Source of the DNA: Anoxybacillus sp. | GTDB lineage: Bacteria > Bacillota > Bacilli > Bacillales > Anoxybacillaceae | Direction of reading: 5' to 3' | NCBI RefSeq assembly: GCF_023512315.1 | Contig: NZ_JAILZV010000005.1 | Coordinates: 1-44,775 of the forward strand | DNA length: 44,775 nt | In this document: piece by piece, positions 20,456-28,724 of the stretch | Position numbering within the stretch: position 1 is the stretch's first letter | Layout of the letters: each line of letters starts with the position of its first letter | Made by a program: the position numbers and the translations under genes | The notes under the pieces: model-generated | Databases searched by the model: none | Told to the model about the DNA's origin: nothing | Seen by the model: only the letters and a program-made list of their open reading frames with translations

Positions 20456-22465
20456 TCATTCGTTTATTTTTTCAATATTTACTAGACAATCATACAGCGT
20501 GCTTCCTTGTCCATTGTCTGATTCACCATCGGGTGTCAATCTATTGACGCTTCCGCCAAACTTCTCCCATTGCCCTTCATCGATATTTATCGTTTTCGTG
20601 TGAGCTTGCGGTAAAATTTTCACCGTACCAAAAAGCTCGCCGCGATCGTTGAAAATTTTTGCTCGGTCACCGTCTACTAGCCCTTTTTCGTCGGCAATGT
20701 CTTTCGATATTTCTATTCTAATCGATTGCAATGATTCGATTAAATGGTAATGTTGCGAGTGATTCGAGCGCAACGGATGAATCGTTAATAACCGATACGG
20801 ATATTTTTTGGCTAGCTCAGGAACTGTTGGTGCTGATTCCGCTGGATACGCAAGACGCAATCTCCCTTCCATTCCTTTTTGGAAAGCTAATAGCGACGTG
20901 AACTCGTACTTTCCGCTTGGCGTTTGAAAACGGTAATCTGACCAAGGCACTGCTTTTACCGGCAATAGCATACGTTTTTCCTGTCTTAGCGTTTCAAGTG
21001 TAATACCATGCTTTTCTAAACCACGTAAGCCCATTGCTAAAAATTCTTCCCGCGAAAAAGCGAAGTCTTTCCCAAATCCTAACCGTTCGGCTAGTTGCGT
21101 CCAAACCCAAAGTTCCGATTTCGCTTCCCCAGGAGGTGCAACAAGCGCTGGACCGTAATTAACATACGCATGATACATGGACGAATAATAAATGTCCTCC
21201 TCTTCAAATACGGTTGTTGTCGGCAACACATAATCTGCTGCTTCTGCCGTGTCAGTCATAAACTGTTCTAATACGACAACCGTTTCAACCGATTGAAACG
21301 CTTTTTTCACAACTTTCGTATTTGGTACTTGGGTGAGCGGATTGCCGCACGTCACGATAATCATTTTAATTTCAGGGTCGGTTGCTTGTAAAATTCCTTC
21401 TGCTTGTTTCATCATCGTAAATGTACGTGAAGCGGTTTTCCGTTCAGGCAACGTTAACTTCTGTAGCGAAAAACTTTGCCCGACTTGCAAGTTACCAAAA
21501 TTCGCACCGCCCCCAGGAATCCCAACATTTCCGCTCATCGCCACAAGCGCATCAATAAGGCGAATCGTATTGCCACCGTTTGCATATCGCTGCATGCCAA
21601 GCCCTAAATACGTCATTGTCGGACGGTCACCGTAGAGGTGGGCTAGCCATGTCATTGTATCCCGTGCCACACCAGTCAGTTGCTCAATTTCTTCCATCGT
21701 AATCGTTTCCAGCAGCGCCTCAACGTCTTCGAACCCGATTGTATAGTTTTTGATAAAAAAGCGATCTTCTAGCCCTAACCGCAAAAGTTCTTTCATGACG
21801 CCAATCGCTAAAAAGCCGTCCATGCCAGGAGCAATCGATATATATTTATCGGCGATTTGGGCGGTTTGGTTATAGATTGGATCGATTACTATTAATGTCG
21901 TTCCTTGGTTTTTCACCGCTTTTAGATGTTGAAACAAATGCATGTTCGTCCGCGCCACATTTCGTCCCCAAATAACGACATGGTTGCTATGATAAATATC
22001 TTCAGGTGCATGGCTATAAGCATTGCCAAAATCCCACGTTTGCGCCTCGATTCCCGCTCCCCAACAGAGGCTTCCTGTCAATTCCGTCACTCCACCGTAG
22101 CAGTTGAAAAAGCGGCGCGCAAGGTTTGTTAATAGCCCACTATTAGCGTAGTCGTGGCTATGAAGAACGGCCGTTGTTTTGTATTTCGTACGAATTTCCG
22201 CCAATTTTTCTGCAATTTCATCCAATGCTTGTTCCCAAGAAATGCGGACGAACTGTCCGTTGCTTTTTTTCATCGGATAAAGCAACCTCTCCGGCGAATT
22301 CGTACGCGCTTCTAGCATTCGCCCGCGTCCACAAATTTTCCCTTTCGTAATCGGATGTTCGTCATCGCCATCGACTTTGATGACTTTTCCGTGTGCAACT
22401 GTCACTTTCAGCCCACATGTATCCCAACAGTTTAACGGACAAGATGAAATATGAACGCCATCCAT
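20456..22465 (-). CDS. yyaE: Molybdopterin-dependent oxidoreductase YyaE
   Basis: This is a 669-residue DMSO reductase/formate dehydrogenase-like enzyme. The N-terminus has the four-cysteine [4Fe-4S] pattern (CPLNCWDTCGL and KGKICGRGR), followed by molybdopterin-binding domains (WGRNVARTN, SGNVGIPGGGANFGN) and a C-terminal molybdopterin dinucleotide-binding domain (LLTIHPLRSNHSQHYH). No twin-arginine signal is visible, so it is probably cytoplasmic. Family, length and position fit B. subtilis YyaE. Substrate unknown. It follows yyzM by 15 nt, so the MscS-yyzM-yyaE genes may form one transcript. Confidence 0.92.
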   Translation of the reverse strand: MDGVHISSCPLNCWDTCGLKVTVAHGKVIKVDGDDEHPITKGKICGRGRMLEARTNSPERLLYPMKKSNGQFVRISWEQALDEIAEKLAEIRTKYKTTAVLHSHDYANSGLLTNLARRFFNCYGGVTELTGSLCWGAGIEAQTWDFGNAYSHAPEDIYHSNHVVIWGRNVARTNMHLFQHLKAVKNQGTTLIVIDPIYNQTAQIADKYISIAPGMDGFLAIGVMKELLRLGLEDRFFIKNYTIGFEDVEALLETITMEEIEQLTGVARDTMTWLAHLYGDRPTMTYLGLGMQRYANGGNTIRLIDALVAMSGNVGIPGGGANFGNLQVGQSFSLQKLTLPERKTASRTFTMMKQAEGILQATDPEIKMIIVTCGNPLTQVPNTKVVKKAFQSVETVVVLEQFMTDTAEAADYVLPTTTVFEEEDIYYSSMYHAYVNYGPALVAPPGEAKSELWVWTQLAERLGFGKDFAFSREEFLAMGLRGLEKHGITLETLRQEKRMLLPVKAVPWSDYRFQTPSGKYEFTSLLAFQKGMEGRLRLAYPAESAPTVPELAKKYPYRLLTIHPLRSNHSQHYHLIESLQSIRIEISKDIADEKGLVDGDRAKIFNDRGELFGTVKILPQAHTKTINIDEGQWEKFGGSVNRLTPDGESDNGQGSTLYDCLVNIEKINE

Positions 22466-22480
22466 CCCCCTTTCCCCCCT

Positions 22481-22675
22481 CTATCCCTCATGCTTTTCCA
22501 ATACTTTCCTCAACTTCCGAACAAATTCTTTCCGTGGGATTAGCACGCTATGGGCGCATCCCTCGCATTTAATGCGGATGTCTGCCCCCATGCGAATAAT
22601 TTTCCAACGATTTGTCCCGCACGGATGCGGCTTTTTCATTTCGACAATATCGTGTAAGCCAAACTCTTTTTCCAT
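22481..22675 (-). CDS. yyzM: DUF951 family small protein YyzM
   Basis: This 64-residue protein has the DUF951 pattern: an N-terminal HDIVEMKKPHPCGTNRW and a C-terminal IKCEGCAHSVLIPR. The HPCG and CxxC elements could bind a metal. It starts at an ATG behind GGGGGATG, 12 nt after the MscS gene. Function unknown; the family is common beside MscS and ychF genes in Firmicutes. Confidence 0.87.
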   Translation of the reverse strand: MEKEFGLHDIVEMKKPHPCGTNRWKIIRMGADIRIKCEGCAHSVLIPRKEFVRKLRKVLEKHEG

Positions 22676-22687
22676 CGTTTCATCCCC

Positions 22688-23575
22688 CTATGCATCAGCT
22701 TTCGTCTGGTTTGTTTCTTCTTTTCGGTTATAAAGAACGAGGCGTGGAAACGGAATTTCGATACCGTGTTCATCTAAACGAAGCTTAATTTCCTTGCGCA
22801 AAGCCCGTGCAATAAACATATGGCGCATTGGCTTCGTTTCGCACGTCACGCGCATGACGACTTCCGAGTTTGTAAAATTTTGAATCCCTAACAATTCCGG
22901 TGGAGAAACGATATCTTCATACTTTGCTGGCAATTCTGCCAATAGCTCGCGAATCACTTCCTCCGCTCGTTCAATATCTCCTTCGTAAGAAACGCTAACG
23001 TCTACTACCGCTACACTGTTATGCAAAGAAAAATTCGTCACTTGCGTAATCGTTCCGTTCGGGAGAATATGGACTTCCCCTGTCCAGCTTTTAATTTTTG
23101 TCACCCTTAATCCAATTTCCTCAACATACCCTTCAAACGTCCCAATCCGAACATAATCCCCAACAGCAAATTGATCTTCAAAAATAATAAAAAATCCGGT
23201 AATGACATCTTTTACTAAACTTTGCGCCCCAAAGCCGACAGCAAGCCCAACAATCCCAGCTCCAGCAAGCAGTGTGCGCACTTCGACACCAAACGTATCT
23301 AAAATCATGACAAGCGCAATAAAATAAATTACGTACGTCACCACGTTATCCAGCAATCGTAACAACGTCGCCTCGCGCCGCTCGGAAATTCGGATTGGTG
23401 CCTTCTGTCGCACTTTAAAAATATTATGGACAGCGATTTTTAATATTTTCGATGCAACCGCTGCTACGACGATAATTGTAATCATCTTCACGATGCCTGT
23501 GCTTACTTTCACCCAAAACGCTTCATTCGTGAAAAACGCAAGCAGGTGCTGATAAAACGTTTCGATGCTGTTCAC
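22688..23575 (-). CDS. Small-conductance mechanosensitive channel (MscS family)
   Basis: This 295-residue channel should release solutes on hypo-osmotic shock. Hydrophobic helices lie at about 24-43 and 65-85, followed by the pore-lining TM3 with alternating Gly/Ala (LLAGAGIVGLAVGFGAQSLV) and the beta domain (GDYVRIGTFEGYVEEIGLRVTKIK). The start is the GTG at 23575, preceded at 8 nt by GAGGTGA; an in-frame GTG 12 nt upstream has no usable ribosome binding site. It is divergent from yyaC and first of the MscS-yyzM-yyaE group. Confidence 0.92.
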   Translation of the reverse strand: MNSIETFYQHLLAFFTNEAFWVKVSTGIVKMITIIVVAAVASKILKIAVHNIFKVRQKAPIRISERREATLLRLLDNVVTYVIYFIALVMILDTFGVEVRTLLAGAGIVGLAVGFGAQSLVKDVITGFFIIFEDQFAVGDYVRIGTFEGYVEEIGLRVTKIKSWTGEVHILPNGTITQVTNFSLHNSVAVVDVSVSYEGDIERAEEVIRELLAELPAKYEDIVSPPELLGIQNFTNSEVVMRVTCETKPMRHMFIARALRKEIKLRLDEHGIEIPFPRLVLYNRKEETNQTKADA

Positions 23576-23691
23576 TTTTTCCCTCACCTCGACATACGTT
23601 AAACTACTCTACTTTATGCATACCAATTATTTTACCAACATCTAGAGCAAAAAGGTAGCCTCTGCGCTTCAGAAGAAAAAGTACAACGAAT

Positions 23692-23720
23692 GTATATAAT
23701 CCCTGTTTTTTCCGTATACT
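23692..23720 (+). promoter_or_regulatory. Candidate forespore-type promoter of yyaC
   Basis: GTATA (23692-23696), a 15-nt spacer and CCGTATACT (23712-23720) partly match the sigma-F/sigma-G pattern (GTATA, 15 nt, GGnnAnAnT). The two G of the -10 are replaced by C. A sigma-A reading (TATACT without a good -35) is possible. Confidence 0.35.
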
Positions 23721-23755
23721 GTTTAATACTTTATTGGCTATTAGGAGTGAATACG

Positions 23756-24364
23756 ATGAGTTTATCATCCATTTTTTTTCAATCCAAAAATGAAAAAGAG
23801 CGCATTTTTTATGACGAACAAGGAGCAACGACTTTAGTTGCTATGCGTCTTTTGTCATTACTTCCAACCTCATTAACGAAACCGATTGCCATTGTTTGCA
23901 TTGGGACTGACCGTTCAACAGGCGATGCACTCGGTCCGCTCGTTGGCACGATGCTAAAAGAGAAAAATATGACGTATTTTCACGTATACGGAACGTTAGA
24001 AGAGCCTATCCATGCCGTAAATTTAGAAGAAAAAATTACAGCCATTCGCTCCATTCATGAAAACGCCTTTATGATTGCTGTCGACGCTTGTTTAGGGCGA
24101 TTAAAAAGCGTCGGAGCGATTACGATTGCCGAAGGACCTGTCCGGCCAGGAGCTGGCGTAAATAAACAATTACCGCCAGTCGGAGATCTGCACATTACAG
24201 GCGTTGTCAACGTCAGCGGCTTTATGGAATTTTTCGTTTTGCAAAACACACGTCTTCATTTAGTGATGAACATGGCAAAAACAATCGCCAATGGCATTTA
24301 TGAGGCAGATCGTTATTTAAAGCGAAGAGAATATTTACCGAAACACTTGGAACAATCGAAGTAA
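23756..24364 (+). CDS. yyaC: YyaC, Gpr-like sporulation protein
   Basis: This 202-residue protein belongs to the DUF1256/YyaC family, related in fold to the spore protease GPR. Typical segments are IVCIGTDRSTGDALGPLVG, GTLEEPIHAVNL, IAVDACLGRLKSVG and RPGAGVNKQLPPVGDLHITGVVN. The Asp residues in GTDRSTGD and VDACLG are where GPR has its catalytic aspartates. The ATG at 23756 follows AGGAGTGAATACG; the longer reading begins in the promoter region. It is the only plus-strand gene in the left arm and a marker of a spore-forming organism. Confidence 0.93.
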   Translation: MSLSSIFFQSKNEKERIFYDEQGATTLVAMRLLSLLPTSLTKPIAIVCIGTDRSTGDALGPLVGTMLKEKNMTYFHVYGTLEEPIHAVNLEEKITAIRSIHENAFMIAVDACLGRLKSVGAITIAEGPVRPGAGVNKQLPPVGDLHITGVVNVSGFMEFFVLQNTRLHLVMNMAKTIANGIYEADRYLKRREYLPKHLEQSK

Positions 24365-24368
24365 ATGG

Positions 24369-24407
24369 AAAATCCCCTCTTTGTTTGCGAACAAGAAGGG
24401 ATTTTTT
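24369..24407 (+). terminator. Terminator shared by yyaC and the DUF554 gene
   Basis: AATCCC (24371-24376) pairs with GGGATT (24398-24403) and an inner stem pairs TTGTT with AACAA. A T-run follows on the plus strand. It lies between two converging genes. Confidence 0.75.
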
Positions 24408-24408
24408 A

Positions 24409-25110
24409 TTATAAAATGTACATGATAACGACAATAAAAGCTGTAACAAGAATGCTCGGAAGCAAGTTCGCGACGCGAATGGCAGTGACTCCAAGCAAGT
24501 TGAGACCAATTGCCATAATTAAAATGCCTCCGGTCGCTGTTGATTCGGCAATAAACGAATCCATCAATCCTTTTGGCACTAATACCTCAATTTGTGTCGC
24601 TAACAACGCGATTGTTCCTTCATAGAAAACGACAGGAAATGCGGAAAACAAAACGCCAATGCCGAGCGTTGTTGTTAAAAGAATACTCGTAAAACCGTCA
24701 ATAATCGATTTTGTGTATAATATGCGATGGTCGCCACGCAATCCGCTGTCTAGCGCCCCGATAATCGCCATCGCACCGATGACAAATAGTAGCGTCGCTG
24801 CCACAAAGCCTTTTGCAATCGCCCCTTGCTCTCGTCCTCCGATTTTTTGTTCTAACCAATAGCCGAGTCGATTCAGTTGACGATCCAAATCCCATAACTC
24901 TCCGAGAATACCGCCAAAAACAAGGCTGCAAATAACAACAAGAAACTGCTCACTTTTTAGCGCCATTTGAATGCCTAGTAGCGCTACCGCAAGACCGATA
25001 CCACTCATAACGGTTTCTTTCATTTTCTCTGGAATTCGATGAAACAATTTTCCGAGCAATGCACCAATAATAATACAAATTCCATTAACAACTGTTCCTA
25101 ATAAAGTCAA
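24409..25110 (-). CDS. DUF554 family membrane protein
   Basis: This 233-residue membrane protein has about six to seven hydrophobic segments, beginning with LLGTVVNGICIIIGALLGK and including VVICSLVFGGILGELWDLD and GILIMAIGLNLLGV, typical of DUF554 (YdfK-like) proteins. A TTG start at 25110 is preferred: it has AAGGGGAG 6 nt upstream and gives the family's usual N-terminus. Longer readings run into the end of spo0J. It follows spo0J by 46 nt and is probably co-transcribed. Transport has been suggested for the family, without proof. Confidence 0.83.
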   Translation of the reverse strand: MTLLGTVVNGICIIIGALLGKLFHRIPEKMKETVMSGIGLAVALLGIQMALKSEQFLVVICSLVFGGILGELWDLDRQLNRLGYWLEQKIGGREQGAIAKGFVAATLLFVIGAMAIIGALDSGLRGDHRILYTKSIIDGFTSILLTTTLGIGVLFSAFPVVFYEGTIALLATQIEVLVPKGLMDSFIAESTATGGILIMAIGLNLLGVTAIRVANLLPSILVTAFIVVIMYIL

Positions 25111-25156
25111 CTCGTTCTCCCCTTTTCCAAAAAAAGAAACCATCTTTTTGATGGCA

Positions 25157-26011
25157 TTATTCCTCCCACTGAACGTCAAATAGTTGCAAAATCCGCTCTA
25201 AATCATCATTCGAGAAAAATTCAATTTCAATTTTGCCTTTCTTCCGATTTTGTTTAATCGTAACGTTAGTGCCTAGCTTCTCCCGGAGTAGTGATTCGCT
25301 TTGTTTAACAAAAACGCTTTTTTCTTTTTTCGGTTTGCTTGTTTCACGTGAAACATTTTGATTCATGTCGTGAATGAGTTTTTCTAGCTGACGAACATTG
25401 AGCTGTTCAGCAACAATTTTATCCACTACTGCTTTCATTTTTTCTTTTTTCTTTAATCCTAGTAATGCGCGCCCATGCCCCATTGACAACGTACCGTCAT
25501 TTAGCAGCTGCTGAATCTCTTGCGGCAACGCTAGTAGACGCAAATGATTGGCAATATGCGGACGGCTTTTTCCAACGCGGACGGCTAATTGCTCTTGTGT
25601 CAACTGAAGATGTTCCATTAATGTTTGGTACGCCATTGCTTCTTCGATTGGGGTTAAGTCTTCTCGCTGTAAATTTTCTAGCAAAGCAAACTCCATCATT
25701 TGTTGCTCTGTTAAGTTACGAACGACGACCGGTACAGTTGTTAAATTCGCTTCTTTCGCTGCACGAAACCGTCTCTCGCCGACAACAATTTCATATCCTT
25801 TAATGCTTTGCCGAACAATTAACGGCTGCAAAATCCCATGCTCAATAATCGATTGTTTTAATTCTTCAATCGATTCTGGACGAAACGTTTTGCGCGGTTG
25901 ATAAGGATTCGGGCGCAACTCTTTAATGCTCACTTCTTGAATGGTTTCTCCTTCATTTACTTCCAAATTCGCAAACAGCGCATTTATCCCTTTTCCGAGC
26001 CCTTTAGCCAC
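25157..26011 (-). CDS. spo0J: Spo0J (ParB) chromosome partition protein
   Basis: This 284-residue ParB CTPase loads at parS, slides along DNA and brings condensin to the origin; it also works with Soj in segregation and sporulation. The N-terminal domain includes the CTP-binding GERRFRAA and ENLQREDLTPIEEA, followed by the helix-turn-helix domain (VRVGKSRPHIANHLRLLALP) and a C-terminal dimerisation domain. It overlaps soj by 8 nt. A parS site lies within the gene, as in B. subtilis. Confidence 0.97.
   Translation of the reverse strand: MAKGLGKGINALFANLEVNEGETIQEVSIKELRPNPYQPRKTFRPESIEELKQSIIEHGILQPLIVRQSIKGYEIVVGERRFRAAKEANLTTVPVVVRNLTEQQMMEFALLENLQREDLTPIEEAMAYQTLMEHLQLTQEQLAVRVGKSRPHIANHLRLLALPQEIQQLLNDGTLSMGHGRALLGLKKKEKMKAVVDKIVAEQLNVRQLEKLIHDMNQNVSRETSKPKKEKSVFVKQSESLLREKLGTNVTIKQNRKKGKIEIEFFSNDDLERILQLFDVQWEE
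25340..25355. promoter_or_regulatory. parS site within spo0J
   Basis: Perfect 16-bp palindrome TGTTTCACGTGAAACA. The equivalent position in B. subtilis spo0J also holds parS. Confidence 0.95.
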
Positions 26012-26765
26012 GTGCTAACACCTCCTTTGCTAACTCAATATATACTTCTGCTCCCTTTGACCGGACATCATACAAAATAATCGGTTTTCCGTGGCTTGGC
26101 GCTTCGCTTAACCGGACGTTGCGCGGAATGATTGTATCGTACACTTTTTCACGGAAATATTTTTTTACTTCTTGAATGACTTGCAGCCCTAAATTCGTTC
26201 GCGCATCTAACATCGTTAATACAACTCCGTCTAGCTTTAAGCTTGTGTTTAAATGTTTTTGAACAAGCCGAATTGTATTTAATAGCTGGCTAAGTCCTTC
26301 AAGTGCATAATATTCACACTGCACAGGAATTAAAACCGCATCCGCTGCCGTTAGCGCATTTAGTGTCAATAGCCCTAAAGAAGGCGGACAGTCGATGAAA
26401 ATAAAATCGTAGTGCTCTTTAATCGGTTCAAGCGCGTTTTTTAATAAAATTTCCCTTGATACGACCGACACTAGTTCAATTTCTGCACCTGCTAATTGAA
26501 TGGTAGCCGGGATAATATGTAAATGTTCAATGTTCGTCGGTCGAATAATTTCTCTTGCTTTCATTCCTTCTACTAGAAGATTATACACGCATTCGTCGAT
26601 ATCTCCCTTTTCAATACCGATACCGCTTGTAGCGTTTCCTTGTGGATCGATGTCGACAAGCAAAACTTTTTTGCCGAGATGCGCCAAACAAGCAGCTAAA
26701 TTTACCGCCGTGGTCGTTTTCCCCACTCCACCTTTTTGGTTTGCAATCGCAATAACTCTACCCAC
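26004..26765 (-). CDS. soj: Soj (ParA) ATPase
   Basis: This 253-residue ATPase of the MinD/ParA group works with Spo0J in origin segregation and also regulates DnaA. The deviant Walker A KGGVGKTTTAVNLA is near residue 11, with DIDPQGNATSG and the Walker B region DFIFIDCPPSLGLLTLNAL downstream. The ATG at 26765 follows AGGGCAGGTG. Upstream is the noc-soj intergenic region with a structured repeat; no convincing sigma-A promoter was found close to the start. Confidence 0.97.
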   Translation of the reverse strand: MGRVIAIANQKGGVGKTTTAVNLAACLAHLGKKVLLVDIDPQGNATSGIGIEKGDIDECVYNLLVEGMKAREIIRPTNIEHLHIIPATIQLAGAEIELVSVVSREILLKNALEPIKEHYDFIFIDCPPSLGLLTLNALTAADAVLIPVQCEYYALEGLSQLLNTIRLVQKHLNTSLKLDGVVLTMLDARTNLGLQVIQEVKKYFREKVYDTIIPRNVRLSEAPSHGKPIILYDVRSKGAEVYIELAKEVLARG

Positions 26766-27065
26766 GATGACACCTGCCCTTAATTACTCATATGTTTTAT
26801 TCTACCACGAATTAAAAAAACGGAGGTATTTTCTATAAGGGAAATGTAAGAAAAGCGCAAAGCGCCCGCCTATCGGCAAAGAGCGCACAAGCCCCACCGA
26901 GGAGGCTCTCGAACCAAGCATGGCTTGGTTCTGCGTGGGTAAGCTCAATGAAGTCGATCAATGTGCCGCCGAAAGAAGGGGCGAAGCGCATCACACCGAT
27001 GGCGCTTGAAGCTAGATAGCTCCCTACCCAATCGCAAAACTTTGTACTTTCTTATCTTTCCGAGA
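26766..27065. other. noc-soj intergenic region
   Basis: About 340 nt separate noc and soj. From the soj side it holds roughly 80 nt of AT-rich leader (a TAGAAT -10-like hexamer has no matching -35), then the 208-bp repeat element at 26847-27054, then the noc terminator. No coding region is supported. Confidence 0.6.
26847..27054. repeat. Structured MITE-like intergenic repeat
   Basis: The ends form an imperfect inverted repeat (TAAGAAAAGCGCAAAG on the left, TAAGAAAGTACAAAG read inward from the right). Long-range arms AAGCGCC/ATCGG (26860-26876) and CCGATGGCGCTT (26996-27007) can pair, and an internal perfect hairpin GAACCAAGC-atg-GCTTGGTTC (26911-26931) is nested in CCCAC/GTGGG. It encodes no protein. 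A related left end begins at 44735. Confidence 0.6.
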
Positions 27066-27100
27066 AAAAACCTCATCACCTGCTTCATGATGAGGTTTTT
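27066..27100 (-). terminator. Terminator of noc
   Basis: A 13-bp inverted repeat (AAAAACCTCATCA and complement) lies directly after the noc stop. It has T-runs on both strands, so it can work in both directions. Confidence 0.88.
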
Positions 27101-27105
27101 CAAGC

Positions 27106-27951
27106 CTATTTTTTCGGGATGCGGATGGTGATTTGGTAGAAGTCTTCATATTCTTCTTCTTCTGAATCGATAGACATCCCACTGTCTGCGACCATCGCTA
27201 ACGATTGCCTAATTGTATTTACTGCGATTCGAACATCTTTACTAAATGCTTTTCGTTTCGGTTTCGGTTTTGGTTGAGTTCCTTCTAGCATTTTTAGCAC
27301 ACGGTCTTCGGTTTGTTTTACGTTTAATTGCTTTTCAACGATTTCTTTTAATAGCTTTAGCTGTTTTTCTTTATCTTTTAAAACAATTAACGCGCGCGCA
27401 TGCCGCTCCGTAATCGTCCGTTGCAAAAGCGCTTCTTGTACTTCTTGCGGCAATTTCAATAAACGAAGCTTATTAGCGATTGTCGACTGTCCTTTTCCGA
27501 GCCGCTGCGCTAGTGCTTCTTGTGTTAAATGATGCAGTTCTAACAGTTTCGCATACGCCATTGCCTCTTCGATCGGCGTCAACTCTTCACGCTGCAAGTT
27601 TTCAATAAGCGCAACAGAAGCGGTTTCTTTATCATTTAAGTTTTTAATAATCGCAGGGATGTCTGTCCAACCTAGCTGCTGAACCGCGCGCCATCGTCTT
27701 TCGCCGGCGATGATTTCGAACTTGCCGTCTTCGCACTCCCGCACGACAATCGGTTGAATAATCCCGTGCGTTCGAATCGTCAGCGCAAGCTCGGCAATTT
27801 TTTCGTCATCAAAAATCGTCCGCGGCTGAAAACGGTTTGGGACGATTTGCGTAACTGGAATTTTCCGTACTTCCTCCGTGTCGGTTTTCTCCATTATTTC
27901 CTCTTGTTCTTTTTCTCCAAAACTGAAGAAGCGTGAAAAAGGATGCTTCAT
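27106..27951 (-). CDS. noc: Noc nucleoid occlusion protein
   Basis: This 281-residue ParB paralogue prevents division over the nucleoid. The N-terminal amphipathic stretch [15 protein letters not shown] matches the membrane-binding helix of B. subtilis Noc. The CTP-binding [22 protein letters not shown] and the helix-turn-helix [19 protein letters not shown] follow. The membrane helix and gene position separate it from Spo0J, encoded 1.1 kb away. It follows rsmG in the mnmE-mnmG-rsmG-noc group. Confidence 0.96.
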   Translation of the reverse strand: MKHPFSRFFSFGEKEQEEIMEKTDTEEVRKIPVTQIVPNRFQPRTIFDDEKIAELALTIRTHGIIQPIVVRECEDGKFEIIAGERRWRAVQQLGWTDIPAIIKNLNDKETASVALIENLQREELTPIEEAMAYAKLLELHHLTQEALAQRLGKGQSTIANKLRLLKLPQEVQEALLQRTITERHARALIVLKDKEKQLKLLKEIVEKQLNVKQTEDRVLKMLEGTQPKPKPKRKAFSKDVRIAVNTIRQSLAMVADSGMSIDSEEEEYEDFYQITIRIPKK

Positions 27952-27988
27952 TTCCCCACACCACCTTATAAAAGCTCTCCCCTACTGG

Positions 27989-28705
27989 TTACTCAATCGG
28001 AAGTTTATTTGGCACTCCTGGTTTCCGCGGATATTTGTTCGGTGTTTTCCGTTTTTTCTGAATCACAATAATCGTACGTTCGCTTTCTTCGACCGGTAGC
28101 GTAAATGAATGAACAGCAGCGATTTCTCCGCCTAATACTTTAATCGCTGTTTGTCCTTGTGCTAACTCTTCGCTCGCAGCCGCTGCTTTCATCGCGATAA
28201 ATGTGCCATTTACTTTGACGAGCGGAAGGCAAAGTTCGCTTAAAACAGACATGCGAGCAACCGCGCGAGCCGTCACGACGTCAAATGACTCACGAATGCC
28301 TTCTTTTCTGCCAAACGTTTCCGCGCGATCATGATAAAACGCTACCCCCTCCAACTCCAATTCAGAAGCAAGGGCATGAAGAAACGTAATGCGCTTTTGT
28401 AACGAATCGACAATGGACAAGCGGATGTGCGGAAAACAAATTTTTAGCGGAACGCTCGGGAAACCAGCGCCTGCACCGACATCGCAAAGCGACATCGGCT
28501 TGGAAAAATCATAATAAAATGCCGGTGAAATGGAATCGAAAAAATGTTTGACATAAACGTCTGGCTTGTCCGTAATCGCTGTTAAATTCATTTTCTCGTT
28601 CCATTCCACTAACAGCTCGTAATACCGTTCGAATTGCGCTAATTGCCAAGGAGAAAGGGAAATCCCCTTCTCCGCAAGCAACGTCTGAAACTGTTTTGTA
28701 TCCAT
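27989..28705 (-). CDS. rsmG: 16S rRNA (guanine-527-N7) methyltransferase RsmG
   Basis: This 238-residue Rossmann-fold methyltransferase (GidB) modifies G527 of 16S rRNA; loss gives low-level streptomycin resistance in other bacteria. The SAM motif [13 protein letters not shown] is near residue 75, with [13 protein letters not shown] and the [12 protein letters not shown] segment following. It starts 19 nt after mnmG. Confidence 0.96.
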   Translation of the reverse strand: MDTKQFQTLLAEKGISLSPWQLAQFERYYELLVEWNEKMNLTAITDKPDVYVKHFFDSISPAFYYDFSKPMSLCDVGAGAGFPSVPLKICFPHIRLSIVDSLQKRITFLHALASELELEGVAFYHDRAETFGRKEGIRESFDVVTARAVARMSVLSELCLPLVKVNGTFIAMKAAAASEELAQGQTAIKVLGGEIAAVHSFTLPVEESERTIIVIQKKRKTPNKYPRKPGVPNKLPIE

Positions 28706-28724
28706 ACGCCAATCCCTTCACTTT

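Noticed and set aside
26766-26850. TAGAAT as a soj -10 element
   Set aside because: No matching -35 at the correct spacing was found.
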